Shown here piece by piece: positions 16,989 to 29,278 of a stretch of 64,000 nucleotides of DNA. This DNA comes from Paenibacillus sp. 1011MAR3C5. GTDB lineage: Bacteria; Bacillota; Bacilli; Paenibacillales; Paenibacillaceae. The DNA lies in NCBI RefSeq assembly GCF_003591485.1, contig NZ_QZCF01000009.1, positions 1 to 64,000 on the forward strand, read 5' to 3'. A program made the position numbers and the translations under genes. The stretch's first letter is position 1; each line of letters starts with the position of its first letter. The notes below the pieces were generated by a model. The model worked only from the letters and a program-made list of their open reading frames with translations. It made no database searches and had not been told where the DNA came from.

Positions 16989-17573
16989 ATGACAGAAGGT
17001 TTGACGCGCCAGGCAATCGCACTGAAGGAATGGGCCGTATCCGTTATGGCGCTTCACGAAGGGGAACAAATTATCGTCATGCGCAAGGGCGGCATTATTG
17101 AGGAAACACGGGATTTTCAACTGCTGAGCCAAAGTTTCTATTTAATGCCCGCTTATGAGCATCAACGGAAGGAGTTGCTGAAGGAGGCATACCGCGATGG
17201 AATGGATGAGACGCTGAGCGAATGGTCGCCTGAAGCAGAGACCATCAAGCTGTCCGCCTATGCGGTCGTGGAGCGGGATATTGAGATTACAGATCAGGAG
17301 ACGCTGGACAAGCTGCGCGATAGGCATATTTGGACCGATACGTTCGCCGAGGAACGACTTAAATGGAAAAAGAAAAATCCGCTTCACCTGATGCTGCTGA
17401 GAGTGTACAAGCTCGAAGAACCGGTCTATGCGCCAATGAGGCCTGCTTATTCAGGATGTAAATCTTGGGTAAGAATAGAGGATGAGATGAAGCAGCCGGC
17501 GATGAGTCCTGTTCTGACGCAAGCGCAGTTCGACAAGGAAACCGATCGAATCCTGTCCGCACTCGGAATTTAA
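16989..17573 (+). CDS. DUF1802 family protein
   Basis: A protein of 194 residues. It opens with the DUF1802 pattern ALKEWAVSVMALHEGEQIIV and MRKGGI, then a MPAYEHQRKELL segment. It is probably cytoplasmic. In some bacteria the domain neighbours restriction or DNA-repair genes, but no role is established. The ATG at 16989 follows GGGGGAGCTGGA; an ATG at 16971 lies before that site. The gene is divergent from mtnK and close to it (146 bases). Confidence 0.8.
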   Translation: MTEGLTRQAIALKEWAVSVMALHEGEQIIVMRKGGIIEETRDFQLLSQSFYLMPAYEHQRKELLKEAYRDGMDETLSEWSPEAETIKLSAYAVVERDIEITDQETLDKLRDRHIWTDTFAEERLKWKKKNPLHLMLLRVYKLEEPVYAPMRPAYSGCKSWVRIEDEMKQPAMSPVLTQAQFDKETDRILSALGI

Positions 17574-17618
17574 GGGCAGAAATTCTCGACTAAAGAGGGC
17601 AGCCTGTCAACTCGTACG

Positions 17619-17647
17619 TTGATTTATAACTAAAGTTATATTAAAAT
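17619..17647 (+). promoter_or_regulatory. sigma-A promoter of the suf operon
   Basis: TTGATT, 17 bases, TAAAAT. The predicted transcript starts inside the AT-rich repeat that follows, leaving a leader of about 65 bases before sufC. Confidence 0.65.
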
Positions 17648-17671
17648 GATTATTGAGAATCATTGAGAATC
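17648..17671 (+). promoter_or_regulatory. candidate Fur-type operator at the suf promoter
   Basis: The sequence holds GATTAT, GAGAAT and GAGAAT hexamers. The core 17654-17668 (TGAGAATCATTGAGA) matches the 7-1-7 Fur box TGATAATnATTATCA at 11 of 14 positions. It is placed at the start site just after the -10, where binding would repress. A tandem direct repeat (ATTGAGAATC twice) is also present and could serve another regulator. Confidence 0.4.
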
Positions 17672-17719
17672 AAATTACCTAATCTACGATTAAACCAACC
17701 TTGGAGGGATCAGTATAAT

Positions 17720-18499
17720 ATGGCAACACAATTTGTCATCAACGGCCTCAAAGCCGAGATCGAAGGAAAAGAAATTTTGAAGGGCATCAACCTTGAGATC
17801 AAAGGCGGAGAAATCCATGCGATCATGGGACCGAACGGTACTGGTAAAAGTACGCTCGCTTCGGCTCTGATGGGTCATCCGAAATATGAAGTGACTGCAG
17901 GCAGCGCATCCATTGACGGTGAAGACCTGCTGGAGATGGAAGTAGACGAGAGAGCACGCGCAGGCCTGTTCCTGGCGATGCAGTATCCAAGTGAAATTCC
18001 TGGCGTAACAAACTCCGACTTCCTGCGCAGCGCAATCAATGCCCGCCGCGAGGAAGGCAGTGAAATTTCCCTGATCAAATTCATTCGCCAAATGGAAGGC
18101 AAAATGAAAGAGTTGGAGATGAATCCTGAATTCGCGCACCGTTACTTGAATGAAGGTTTCTCCGGCGGCGAGAAGAAGCGTAACGAAATTCTTCAAATGA
18201 TGCTGCTTGATCCGAAAATCGTCGTGCTTGACGAGATCGACTCCGGACTTGACATCGATGCTCTCCGCATCGTTGCTAACGGTGTGAACGCTATGCGTTC
18301 TGAAGAACGCGGCTTCTTGATCATTACGCACTACCAGCGTTTGCTTAACTATATTACACCGGACTTCGTTCACGTAATGATGCAAGGACGCATCGTGAAA
18401 TCCGGCGGTCCTGAGCTTGCTCAGCGCCTGGAGAACGAAGGTTATGATTGGGTGAAGGAAGAACTAGGCATTACAGACGAAACCGTAGGCCAGGCTTAA
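17720..18499 (+). CDS. sufC: Fe-S cluster assembly ATPase SufC
   Basis: A protein of 259 residues. It is the ABC-type ATPase of the SufBCD scaffold complex. Walker A is GPNGTGKST (about 37-45), the signature is [12 protein letters not shown], and Walker B is [13 protein letters not shown]. It lacks membrane domains, as expected. The ATG at 17720 follows GGAGGG; an upstream in-frame ATG at 17663 sits within the operator region and has no ribosome site. First gene of sufCDSUB. Confidence 0.97.
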   Translation: MATQFVINGLKAEIEGKEILKGINLEIKGGEIHAIMGPNGTGKSTLASALMGHPKYEVTAGSASIDGEDLLEMEVDERARAGLFLAMQYPSEIPGVTNSDFLRSAINARREEGSEISLIKFIRQMEGKMKELEMNPEFAHRYLNEGFSGGEKKRNEILQMMLLDPKIVVLDEIDSGLDIDALRIVANGVNAMRSEERGFLIITHYQRLLNYITPDFVHVMMQGRIVKSGGPELAQRLENEGYDWVKEELGITDETVGQA

Positions 18500-18521
18500 T
18501 CGGAGAAGGGGGACATACGAT

Positions 18522-21467
<2,946 letters not shown>

Positions 21468-21472
21468 GATGA

Positions 21473-22870
21473 ATGGCTAAATCGATGCCGGAAATGGAAG
21501 AATATAAATACGGTTTTCGCGACGAGCATAAGGCGATATTCCAATCGGGTAAAGGTCTGACTCCGGAAATCGTCCGTACGATCTCCGAGATGAAGAATGA
21601 GCCGGAATGGATGCTGGAATTCCGCCTGAAATCGCTTGAGCAATTCTACAAAATGGCAATGCCGCGTTGGGGCGGGGATTTGGACGATCTGGATTTCGAC
21701 GATATCCAGTACTATGTCAAGCCTTCCGAGAAGCAAGGCAAGACATGGGAAGAGGTTCCGCAAGAAATTAAGGAAACGTTCGACAAGTTGGGCATTCCTG
21801 AAGCGGAGCAAAAATTCCTGGCAGGCGTATCGGCTCAATACGAGTCCGAGGTAGTTTACCACAGCATGCAGGAAGACCTGGAGAAGCAAGGGGTTATCTT
21901 CACCGATACGGATACAGCTCTTCGCGAATATCCGGAGCTGATGAAAGAATACTTCGGCACGATTATTCCTCCGAACGACAACAAGTTCGCGGCGCTGAAC
22001 AGCGCGGTATGGTCGGGCGGCAGCTTCATCTATGTACCGAAGGGCGTTCAGTGTGATATCCCGCTGCAGGCTTACTTCCGTATCAACTCGGAGAACATGG
22101 GCCAGTTCGAGCGTACGCTGATCATTGCGGACGAAGGCAGCTCTGTTCACTACGTAGAAGGCTGTACAGCTCCAATCTACAGCACGAACTCGCTGCATAG
22201 CGCAGTCGTAGAGATTCTTTGCAAAAAGGATTCCCGCGTTCGCTATACGACGATTCAGAACTGGGCGCCGAACATCTACAACCTCGTTACCAAACGTGCA
22301 GTTGCGGACGAGAACGCGCAAATGGAATGGATTGACGGCAACATCGGCTCCAAGCTGACGATGAAATATCCGGCTGTTGTACTGCGAGGACGCGGTGCAA
22401 AAGGCATGGTTCTGTCGATCGCTGTTGCGGGCAAAGGCCAGCATCAGGACGCCGGCGCGAAAATGACGCATCTGGCGCCTGACACAAGCTCTACGATCGT
22501 ATCCAAGTCGATCAGTAAGCATGGCGGCAAAGTAACGTACCGCGGTCTGGCATCGTTCGGACGCAACTCCGATGGCGCGAAAGCGAACATCAAATGCGAT
22601 ACGCTTATTCTGGATAACGAGTCGACGTCGGATACAATTCCGTACAACGAGATCCTGAACGACAACATTACACTGGAGCATGAAGCAACCGTATCGAAAG
22701 TGTCTGAGGATCAGTTGTTCTACCTGATGAGCCGCGGCTTGTCGGAGGACGAAGCGACTCAAATGATCGTTATGGGCTTCATCGAACCATTCACCAAAGA
22801 ATTGCCAATGGAATACGCGGTAGAGATGAACCGTCTCATCAAGTTTGAGATGGAAGGCTCCATCGGCTAA
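21473..22870 (+). CDS. sufB: Fe-S cluster assembly protein SufB
   Basis: A protein of 465 residues, the main scaffold of the SufBCD complex. It starts with [20 protein letters not shown]. The core has [40 protein letters not shown] and a C-terminal [20 protein letters not shown]. Last gene of the operon, 5 bases after sufU, followed by a terminator. SufA is not in the operon. Confidence 0.97.
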   Translation: MAKSMPEMEEYKYGFRDEHKAIFQSGKGLTPEIVRTISEMKNEPEWMLEFRLKSLEQFYKMAMPRWGGDLDDLDFDDIQYYVKPSEKQGKTWEEVPQEIKETFDKLGIPEAEQKFLAGVSAQYESEVVYHSMQEDLEKQGVIFTDTDTALREYPELMKEYFGTIIPPNDNKFAALNSAVWSGGSFIYVPKGVQCDIPLQAYFRINSENMGQFERTLIIADEGSSVHYVEGCTAPIYSTNSLHSAVVEILCKKDSRVRYTTIQNWAPNIYNLVTKRAVADENAQMEWIDGNIGSKLTMKYPAVVLRGRGAKGMVLSIAVAGKGQHQDAGAKMTHLAPDTSSTIVSKSISKHGGKVTYRGLASFGRNSDGAKANIKCDTLILDNESTSDTIPYNEILNDNITLEHEATVSKVSEDQLFYLMSRGLSEDEATQMIVMGFIEPFTKELPMEYAVEMNRLIKFEMEGSIG

Positions 22871-22886
22871 TCGATATAATCGAAGA

Positions 22887-22921
22887 ATGCGTGTCCGGGA
22901 TACCGGGCACGTATTTTTTTT
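22887..22921 (+). terminator. terminator of the suf operon
   Basis: The stem GCGTGTCCGG/CCGGGCACGT with a 4-base loop is followed by a run of eight T. Confidence 0.88.
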
Positions 22922-23038
22922 GCATCAAGAAAAAATTTTCACAAAATCGACAAAATGATATGGAAACTTACAAATTAATCTGCTATATTAGTAAAGCATA
23001 CATAAGTGGTACTATTTTCCTTGGGAGGTGAGAACTAC

Positions 23039-23368
23039 ATGACTGGATCTAGAGTAATGAAATGGGTTACAGGATCTTTTGAAATTCTGCTGGGAATTCC
23101 GCTTATCGGTGGAGCTTTCATTCTCAGTACTGCGTATGTCCCATTAGGAATTATGCTGATTCTTCACGTTGTGACGTTAATCCTATCGGCTAGTAACAAA
23201 GAGCCTAAGTATGGATCTATACTAGGCATCGTTACTTCCGTTGTAGCATGGATTCCATTCGTAGGTATGGCCCTACATATTATTACGGGTATCTTGTTGA
23301 TGGTTACAGCTGCTAAGAAGTCAGCTCCTGCTAACTATCCGCATCCGCCACACGTATCGAACCTGTAG
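23039..23368 (+). CDS. small four-helix membrane protein
   Basis: A protein of 109 residues. The hydrophobic segments are at about 10-30, 33-50, 60-80 and 82-95 (FEILLGIPLIGGAFIL, PLGIMLILHVVTLILSA, then GILLMVTAA). It ends with a short hydrophilic tail. No family is recognised; the size and helix spacing recall small stress or holin-like membrane proteins. The ATG at 23039 follows GGGAGGTGAGAACTAC. It has its own terminator and is preceded by an AT-rich stretch with TATATT, so it is a single-gene unit. Confidence 0.7.
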   Translation: MTGSRVMKWVTGSFEILLGIPLIGGAFILSTAYVPLGIMLILHVVTLILSASNKEPKYGSILGIVTSVVAWIPFVGMALHIITGILLMVTAAKKSAPANYPHPPHVSNL

Positions 23369-23369
23369 T

Positions 23370-23397
23370 AAAAAAGCGCCGTTCGGCGCTTTTTTTG
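23370..23397 (+). terminator. terminator of the small membrane protein gene
   Basis: AAAAAGCGCC-GTTC-GGCGCT is followed by eight T. Confidence 0.9.
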
Positions 23398-23405
23398 TTA
23401 TCCAA

Positions 23406-23440
23406 AAAGCCCTGCTCCCTTGTAAGGGCGGCAGGGCTTT
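23406..23440 (-). terminator. terminator of the HD-GYP gene at 23455
   Basis: The stem AAAGCCCTGC/GCAGGGCTTT has an inner CCCTT/AAGGG helix; on the minus strand it is followed by several T. Confidence 0.8.
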
Positions 23441-23454
23441 CAATTATGTAACGA

Positions 23455-24528
23455 TTAAATATAGACGTGCTTAATTTCGTAGTCGCGCTCGATCGTAAGG
23501 TCCAGGAATTGGTCGCCGATCTGAACGAGCGGACGGAAAAATTCCGCCGGATGCGTCATGACGATAATGCCCAGTTCGTCATGTCCCGTCACTTCGTTGC
23601 TTAGTTGAACATGCTTGCCAATAAAGTTCGGAATCATATGCTTGATGAAGGTATGCGTCGTTACCGGATCGAGCTGTGAGAAGCTCAGTCTATGAAGCTC
23701 TCTAAGTACGTACAGAAGATCGCGTTCCTTCTGATAGACTCTCGCAGAGATCATTGCGCTGTAAATATCGACGACCGCTATAATCTTCGATATCGGATGA
23801 ATCTCATCCCCCTTGAGTCCGTTCGGGTAACCGCTTCCGTCCATCCGCTCATGATGCTGCAGAGCTCCCACAGCCAGCATGGAGTCTTCGAAGGATTGAA
23901 GGATAATGTCATGACCGTATTCCGTATGACGCTTTACTTCGTCGAATTCTTCGTTTGACAGCTTGCCTGGCTTGTTCAAGATCGCATCGTCAATCCTGCA
24001 TTTGCCGATGTCGTGAAGAAAACCGGCTTTGCCGATCATGGCCGATTCTGCAGCCGAATACCCAAGCCAAGTGGCCAGGTAATAAGAGAGCATGCCTACT
24101 TGCACGGAGTGCTGATACGTATAATTATCGGACGTATTGAGCAGCAATAGCATGGAAACAACATCCCGTTCCAATTGCAAGTTTTGCAGGAGGGGCTGCA
24201 GTACGGCGGATACTTCATCATCATCTACCTTGCCGGATTGCACGGCGGAGGAGAAAAACTTCTCGAAGCTTTTGACTGCGTTTTCATAGATAGGTTGCAC
24301 TTTAGGGAGCCACTTCGGATTGACCGTTGACTCGATCGTTCGTCCGGAACGCTTATTGCCTTGAACACGTTCCTCCACATCGACAAAATCGATTTGATGC
24401 TGCAGCAGGCGAGAAATTTCTGCTTTTGTCACTAATGTTCCCTTGGAGAGCACATGCAGCCCGTAATTATTAAAGATATCGCGGCTAAGTTGGTCTCCGT
24501 CTACCAAATCTGTTACATGAATCCTCAT
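23455..24528 (-). CDS. HD-GYP domain phosphodiesterase (c-di-GMP)
   Basis: A protein of 357 residues without membrane helices. The N-terminal part (1-60, DLVDGDQLSRDIFNNYGLHV) is the short beta domain common in Firmicute HD-GYP proteins. The HD-GYP domain runs about 120-310: HSVQVG, FLHDIGKCRIDDAIL (HD pair), KRHTEYGHDI, HHERMDGSGYPNG (the GYP motif) and IIAVVDIYSAM. All metal residues are present, so hydrolysis of c-di-GMP is likely. A second, related HD-GYP gene lies at 29279. The ATG follows AGAGGTGTCTCT. Confidence 0.92.
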   Translation of the reverse strand: MRIHVTDLVDGDQLSRDIFNNYGLHVLSKGTLVTKAEISRLLQHQIDFVDVEERVQGNKRSGRTIESTVNPKWLPKVQPIYENAVKSFEKFFSSAVQSGKVDDDEVSAVLQPLLQNLQLERDVVSMLLLLNTSDNYTYQHSVQVGMLSYYLATWLGYSAAESAMIGKAGFLHDIGKCRIDDAILNKPGKLSNEEFDEVKRHTEYGHDIILQSFEDSMLAVGALQHHERMDGSGYPNGLKGDEIHPISKIIAVVDIYSAMISARVYQKERDLLYVLRELHRLSFSQLDPVTTHTFIKHMIPNFIGKHVQLSNEVTGHDELGIIVMTHPAEFFRPLVQIGDQFLDLTIERDYEIKHVYI

Positions 24529-24649
24529 AGAGACACCTCTAATAATTATTATCTATTAAACAGTAGTATGTAAGCCCTATGCAGCATAATTCCTTTTAAT
24601 AGTAGCAATCTATTCACACAATGGCAATATGAGGGACTGACAAATGCAA

Positions 24650-25741
24650 CTAATTACCTAATAATTCGGCGTAAATCGACCTTGCCTTTGCCAAATCTTC
24701 GGTCCCTTGGACGATAGCGCGTCCGTCGGAGAATAAAACAAAGGTCATGCCGCCGGATAAATTCAGCCTGAGAAGATAGGGATTTTGATAGACTTGACCT
24801 GTCTCAGATAGTCGCTGAGCCATAGCATCCAGGTCTAGACAAGCGGATTGGCCGGGAGATAGCTGCACAGACTGGCGGCCGCAGAGAGCGGTGGCGAGCG
24901 TCTCGCGGCGCTGCTCATCCAGAAACTCATATCGCTGATTTCGGCATGCTGGACAATCGTCCTTCCGTGCTTCGCTAATATGGACTGGAAGCCAAGCATG
25001 ATTCCAAAGATCTACTTGAAAGAGCGTGCGATGGAGGGCATCCCGATTGCCAGATAACAGCTTAATCGCTTCAGCCGCCTGAATTGAGGCAATAATATCC
25101 ACAATCGGCGATAGGACGCCCGCCGTCTCGCAGGTATCCGTAGCGCCTGGAGCGGGCGGCTCGGGAAATAAGCAGCGGTAGCAGGGTGTCTCATGCGGAA
25201 CAACCGTCAGGGTCATGCCAGTTGCGCCTACCGCGCCGCCGTAGATCCACGGGGTGCCCGACTTCAGACTGTAATCGTTAATTAGGTAGCGGACAGAGAA
25301 GTTGTCTGTACCATCCAGTATCAGATCGACATCTCCAAGCCATTGGCACGCGTTGGCCGAGTTCAAATCAACCATGACCGGTTCTACGATGACAGAGCTA
25401 TTAATGGCTCTCAAATGCTCTGCCGCTGCAGCAGCCTTCGGGAGCAGTCTCTCTGCATCCTGCTCGGTATAGAGCATCTGCCGCTGCAGGTTGCTCCACT
25501 CCACAATATCGCGATCGATAAGGCGGGTATAGCCAACGCCCGACCGTACCAGGTGCTGGGCAAGCACGGAGCCAAGCGCCCCCATGCCAACGATGGCGAT
25601 TCGGGCGCGCTGAAGCCGTTCTTGACCATCCAGTCCGATGCGGCTGTACCGAATCTGTCTCGAATATCGATCTTCGATAGAGGATCGTGCGTCAGCAGGT
25701 TGCCCGGCGATTGTATGGAACGGTTGTGAATGGTCTGTCAT
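24650..25741 (-). CDS. MoeB/ThiF-type adenylyltransferase
   Basis: A protein of 363 residues, E1-like fold. It adenylates the C-terminal Gly of a ubiquitin-like sulfur carrier. The nucleotide loop is VGMGALGS (about 51-58), with SNLQRQMLY, DLILDGTDNFSVRYLIND and zinc cysteines CYRC and CPAC. A C-terminal extension (LLRLNLSGGMTFVLFSDGR) has the same layout as in the second ThiF-family protein at 34906. Placement 14 bases after the moaD-moaE fusion makes the MoaD half its likely partner, so MoeB is favoured over ThiF. The ATG at 25741 follows AGGAGGGGCAATC. Confidence 0.88.
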   Translation of the reverse strand: MTDHSQPFHTIAGQPADARSSIEDRYSRQIRYSRIGLDGQERLQRARIAIVGMGALGSVLAQHLVRSGVGYTRLIDRDIVEWSNLQRQMLYTEQDAERLLPKAAAAAEHLRAINSSVIVEPVMVDLNSANACQWLGDVDLILDGTDNFSVRYLINDYSLKSGTPWIYGGAVGATGMTLTVVPHETPCYRCLFPEPPAPGATDTCETAGVLSPIVDIIASIQAAEAIKLLSGNRDALHRTLFQVDLWNHAWLPVHISEARKDDCPACRNQRYEFLDEQRRETLATALCGRQSVQLSPGQSACLDLDAMAQRLSETGQVYQNPYLLRLNLSGGMTFVLFSDGRAIVQGTEDLAKARSIYAELLGN

Positions 25742-25755
25742 GATTGCCCCTCCTG

Positions 25756-26493
25756 TTATTCCGGCAAAGGAACGGTCGGATTCCAAGGCCCTTGCTGATG
25801 GCCCTTCCACTCAGAGCCATCTGCCCAAATTTCTTTTTTCCATATCGGAACGACCTGTTTCAGACGTTCGATCGCATAGCGGCTAGCTTCATAGCAGCTC
25901 TCTCTGTGAGGGGCAGAGACTGCGATAACGACGCTAATCTCCGCTAGCTCAACAATGCCGGTACGATGACTGATGGCGCATAGGGCTCCGGGCCAACGAG
26001 CGGCAATCTCATCGCCGATCTGGCGCATCATGGCAACAGCCATAGGCTCATAGGCCTCGTATTCCAGCCGGACGGTCTGCTGCCCTTGTGTCCATTCTCT
26101 TGTTGTGCCCACGAATACAATGGAAGCGCCATGGTCCTTTGTGATGACTTTGCGCAGCACATCATCCGAATGTAGGGCATCTGCTGTCACGATATAGAGC
26201 TCCTTATCTCCAGACTGGAGGCTATCCTGTACCGTATCTTCGCCCCCAGAGACAGGCGGCAGCAGAGCCAGCTCGTCCTCTGCACGCACAATGGCCTCAT
26301 CCGCAGCGTACGTATGATTGCGGGCGACGAACGAGATGGAGAGGATGGCAGCGTGCTCAGGATGGACGCTGGCCAGTCGTTCTTTCAGCTCCCTGACGGT
26401 CAGCTGCTCCTCCGGCAAAGCCAGCATCAGCTGGGGGGCTGCAAGACGCTCCTGCAAACCGGCAAAAAGCTTGATTTTCCAATGAAATTCCAT
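25756..26493 (-). CDS. MoaD-MoaE fusion (molybdopterin synthase, both subunits)
   Basis: A protein of 245 residues. Residues 1-83 are a MoaD ubiquitin-like domain ending in LLPPVSGG. Residues about 95-240 are MoaE (IVFVGTTREWTQGQQTVRLE, YEAYEPMA, SHRTGIVELAEISV, HRESCYEA, PIWKKEIWADGSEW). Molybdopterin synthase transfers sulfur from the MoaD C-terminal thiocarboxylate to precursor Z held by MoaE. Here the Gly-Gly is internal, so either the chain is cut after GG, as known for mycobacterial MoaX, or it works another way. It lies upstream of the moeB-like gene and is divergent from moaA. The ATG follows GAGAGGTTTACATAC. Confidence 0.93.
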   Translation of the reverse strand: MEFHWKIKLFAGLQERLAAPQLMLALPEEQLTVRELKERLASVHPEHAAILSISFVARNHTYAADEAIVRAEDELALLPPVSGGEDTVQDSLQSGDKELYIVTADALHSDDVLRKVITKDHGASIVFVGTTREWTQGQQTVRLEYEAYEPMAVAMMRQIGDEIAARWPGALCAISHRTGIVELAEISVVIAVSAPHRESCYEASRYAIERLKQVVPIWKKEIWADGSEWKGHQQGPWNPTVPLPE

Positions 26494-26595
26494 GTATGTA
26501 AACCTCTCGAATGTATGACGTTCAGTTGTCTCTAGAATACCATAGAACGAAAAAAAATGTTATGCTTGTAGGTACGATAGAAGGGAGCGAGCAGC

Positions 26596-27594
26596 ATGAA
26601 AGCACTTAAGGACCGCTTTGGTCGAACGCATAATTATTTGCGGATCTCGGTAACGGATCGCTGCAATCTGCGCTGCGTCTACTGCATGCCAGAGGAAGGC
26701 GTGGCATTCACGGAAGCTTCCCATCTGCTTACGTACGATCAGATTGCTGAAGTCGTAGAGGTTGGAGCATCGCTTGGCATTACGAAGCTTCGGATTACAG
26801 GGGGCGAACCGCTTGTTAGGCCGGACTTGCCTAAGCTGATAGCCAGACTGTCGGGCATTCCCGGCATTGAAGATATTGCGCTCACGACCAATGGGGTATT
26901 CCTGGCAAAGCAGGCGCAAGCGCTGAAGGAAGCGGGGCTGACCCGTGTTAATATTAGTCTCGATACACTCGATCCGGGCAGATTCGCTTTCATCGCGAGG
27001 CGCGGCGAGCTGAGGAGAGTACTGGAAGGCATAGAAGCGGCGGCAGAGGCTGGCTTTCATCCCATCAAGCTGAACTGCGTGCTGCTGAAAAATGTGAATG
27101 AAGACGAAATTACGGAGTTTTTGAGGATGGCGTACGAAAAGCCGCTTCATGTCCGGTTTATTGAATATATGCCGATAGGCCATGCGGATGATAACTGGAG
27201 AAACCACTATTTGCCGTTGTCCCGCGTATTGGAAATCGCGAGTGAACGTTATTCCATCGCAAGGCGCGAAGATGTGAAAGGGAACGGACCGTCGGAGGAC
27301 TGGGAAATCAAGGGTGGCGTCGGTTCCTTCGGTCTGATTCATCCGATCTCCGATCACTTCTGCAAGAGCTGCAACCGGCTGCGGTTGACGGCTGACGGCA
27401 GCTTGAAGCCATGCCTGTATTGGATGGATGAGCTTAATGTGAAGGGGGCTTTGGGCGACACTGCGGCAATGACGGAGATGTTCGCCAAGGCCATGGATAT
27501 TAAGCCGGAAAATCATGAGATGGCGGCCAAGCTGGCGGATACGGCGCTGTCTCATGTTCCGACGGAGCGGCGCATGTCACAAATCGGAGGCTGA
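26596..27594 (+). CDS. moaA: GTP 3',8-cyclase MoaA
   Basis: A protein of 332 residues, the radical SAM enzyme that starts molybdenum cofactor synthesis from GTP. The SAM cluster is CNLRCVYC (C23, C27, C30), with TGGEPLVR (SAM binding). The second cluster is in FCKSCNRLRLTADGSLKPCLY (shown here in two pieces, CKSC and KPC). The protein ends in Gly-Gly, the catalytic tail of MoaA. The ATG follows AAGGGAGCGAGCAGC. With the divergent MoaD-MoaE fusion and moeB-like genes it forms a compact cofactor block; moaC, mogA and moeA are not in the window. Confidence 0.96.
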   Translation: MKALKDRFGRTHNYLRISVTDRCNLRCVYCMPEEGVAFTEASHLLTYDQIAEVVEVGASLGITKLRITGGEPLVRPDLPKLIARLSGIPGIEDIALTTNGVFLAKQAQALKEAGLTRVNISLDTLDPGRFAFIARRGELRRVLEGIEAAAEAGFHPIKLNCVLLKNVNEDEITEFLRMAYEKPLHVRFIEYMPIGHADDNWRNHYLPLSRVLEIASERYSIARREDVKGNGPSEDWEIKGGVGSFGLIHPISDHFCKSCNRLRLTADGSLKPCLYWMDELNVKGALGDTAAMTEMFAKAMDIKPENHEMAAKLADTALSHVPTERRMSQIGG

Positions 27595-27680
27595 CGGCTG
27601 CTGCAACCGGGCAAGGGTTGGTGTCAGCGGGAGCTTATGAATGTAGAAGCGGGATCATAGGGTTGCAATAGGGAGGCTGG

Positions 27681-29126
27681 TTGAAGTTGACGGAAGCCAT
27701 GCAAGCACAAGTGGTGCTTCTGCACAGCAATGATATTCATAGCCGGTTGGAGAACGCCGCCCGCATCGCCGCAATCATTGCCGACGAGCGCAGAGTAATG
27801 GGGGCTCACCGCGTACTGGCTGTTGATATCGGTGATCATATGGATCGTATGAGAATGGAGACGGAGGGCAGCGAGGGCAGAGTGAATCTGGCGCTGCTCC
27901 AGGAAGCGGGCTATGAAGCGATCACGCTGGGCAATAACGAAGGGCTGACATATACGGGCGCAGCCCTTCATGAATTGTACAGCTCTCCTTCTCGATTTGC
28001 GGTCGTGTGCGCCAATATGACGCTGGACAGCACAGGAGAGAGACCGGACTGGATGCAGCCCGGCATCATTCTGGAGAAAAACGGCCTGAGTATCGGTTTG
28101 GTCGGAGCTACGGCTAATTTTCATCCGTTCTACAAGCTGCTAGGATGGACGACGACTGCACCGCTTGAAGCGATCCGGGAGCAGGTAAGCCTGCTGCGAA
28201 GCCGCTGCGATGTCATGGTCGTGATGTCCCATCTTGGCTTGCCGCTTGACCGCCAGATGGCGGAAGAGGTTCCGGGCATCGACTTGATTCTGGGCGCGCA
28301 TACCCATCATCTGCTTGAGGAGCCCATAGTCATGGGAGAGACGACGATATGCGCCGCCGGCAAGTTCGGGGATTATATCGGGCGGGTGGAGATTCGGATA
28401 GATTCCGCAACAGGCAAGCCGGTCTTCAGCGCCTGCTGTCTTCCGACGGGAGCGTATGCGGAGCGGCCGGAGGCGGAAGCGATTATTAGCGCGTATGGAG
28501 AGGAAGCAAAGCTTCGGCTTGGCAAGGTGCTCGCCACGCTCGACCATCCGCTGCCTGCGCGGGTGGATCGGGAATCGGCGCTTCCCAATCTGCTTGCGGC
28601 AGGGCTGCGCCGATTAGCCGAGGCGGAGATCGGACTGGTCAATGCCGGGCAATTGCTTGGCGGCTTGGCCATTGGCGACGTATCGGCAGGGGAGCTACAC
28701 GCGCTATGCCCGTCTCCCATTAATCCATGCCGGATGATGATAGCAGGGGCGCATCTGCGCGAAGCGCTGGAGCAGTCGCTCTTGAGCGAGTTCGTATATA
28801 AGCCGATCAGAGGCTTCGGATTCAGGGGCGAGGTGCTGGGCATGCTTGCCGTAGACGGGCTGTCGATCACTTACGATGCGAGTTGTCCGCCTATGAATCG
28901 AATTCTACATATGGAAGTGGGCGGTGAGCCGTTCCAGGATGAGAGGGTCTATTCGGTTGGCTCCATCGACATGTTCAGCTTCAGGGCGGGATATGAATCT
29001 CTGGCTAATGGAGAGAGCTACAGCTTCTTTTTGCCCGAGTTTATCCGGGATGTGATAGCCGGCGAACTCTTATCCGAGAGCGCCTTGGCTTGCTGCAATC
29101 AGCCTAGATGGCGGCCAATCGGGTGA
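27681..29126 (+). CDS. UshA/YunD-type 5'-nucleotidase family phosphoesterase
   Basis: A protein of 481 residues. The N-terminal metallophosphoesterase domain has LLHSNDIHSRLENAARIAAI (metal D and H), VDIGDHMDR, LGNNEGL (N-E where many have N-H-E), VVMSHLGLP and LGAHTHHLLEEP. The C-terminal 5'-nucleotidase domain (about 280-450) includes ALPNLLAAGLRRLAEAEIGL, NAGQLLGGL and FRAGYESLA. No signal peptide is visible, so like B. subtilis YunD it is probably cytoplasmic. TTG 27681 is 4 bases and TTG 27687 is 10 bases after GGGAGG; either may be the start. It lies 86 bases after moaA, without proven link. Confidence 0.88.
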   Translation: MKLTEAMQAQVVLLHSNDIHSRLENAARIAAIIADERRVMGAHRVLAVDIGDHMDRMRMETEGSEGRVNLALLQEAGYEAITLGNNEGLTYTGAALHELYSSPSRFAVVCANMTLDSTGERPDWMQPGIILEKNGLSIGLVGATANFHPFYKLLGWTTTAPLEAIREQVSLLRSRCDVMVVMSHLGLPLDRQMAEEVPGIDLILGAHTHHLLEEPIVMGETTICAAGKFGDYIGRVEIRIDSATGKPVFSACCLPTGAYAERPEAEAIISAYGEEAKLRLGKVLATLDHPLPARVDRESALPNLLAAGLRRLAEAEIGLVNAGQLLGGLAIGDVSAGELHALCPSPINPCRMMIAGAHLREALEQSLLSEFVYKPIRGFGFRGEVLGMLAVDGLSITYDASCPPMNRILHMEVGGEPFQDERVYSVGSIDMFSFRAGYESLANGESYSFFLPEFIRDVIAGELLSESALACCNQPRWRPIG

Positions 29127-29160
29127 AAATGTCGTAAAAAAACGATATATTGGCGTTTTC

Positions 29161-29167
29161 TGTCGAA
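29161..29167. promoter_or_regulatory. Spo0A box (candidate) upstream of HD-GYP gene
   Basis: A perfect TGTCGAA heptamer in the context TTTTCTGTCGAAAAA, 9 bases upstream of a TATAAT (29177-29182). Binding here would overlap the -35 region. The mirror image of the same 13-base pattern precedes the GGDEF-EAL gene. Confidence 0.4.
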
Positions 29168-29278
29168 AAATTAGGATATAATGGTTGAAAAATTGCGCAT
29201 TTTCACGTAAATTAACATTAAAAGCGGTTTACTCCGATAAATATTGTATTGACGACATAAAGGGGAAGGACCGAGAAA

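Noticed and set aside
26494-26595. Molybdenum cofactor riboswitch between moaA and the moaD-moaE fusion
   Set aside because: About 100 bases is too short for the motif plus two promoters, and no conserved blocks were seen.
29220-29260. Sigma-D type promoter before the HD-GYP gene (TAAA and CCGATAA)
   Set aside because: The spacing between the elements is wrong (11-12 or 22 bases, not about 15).
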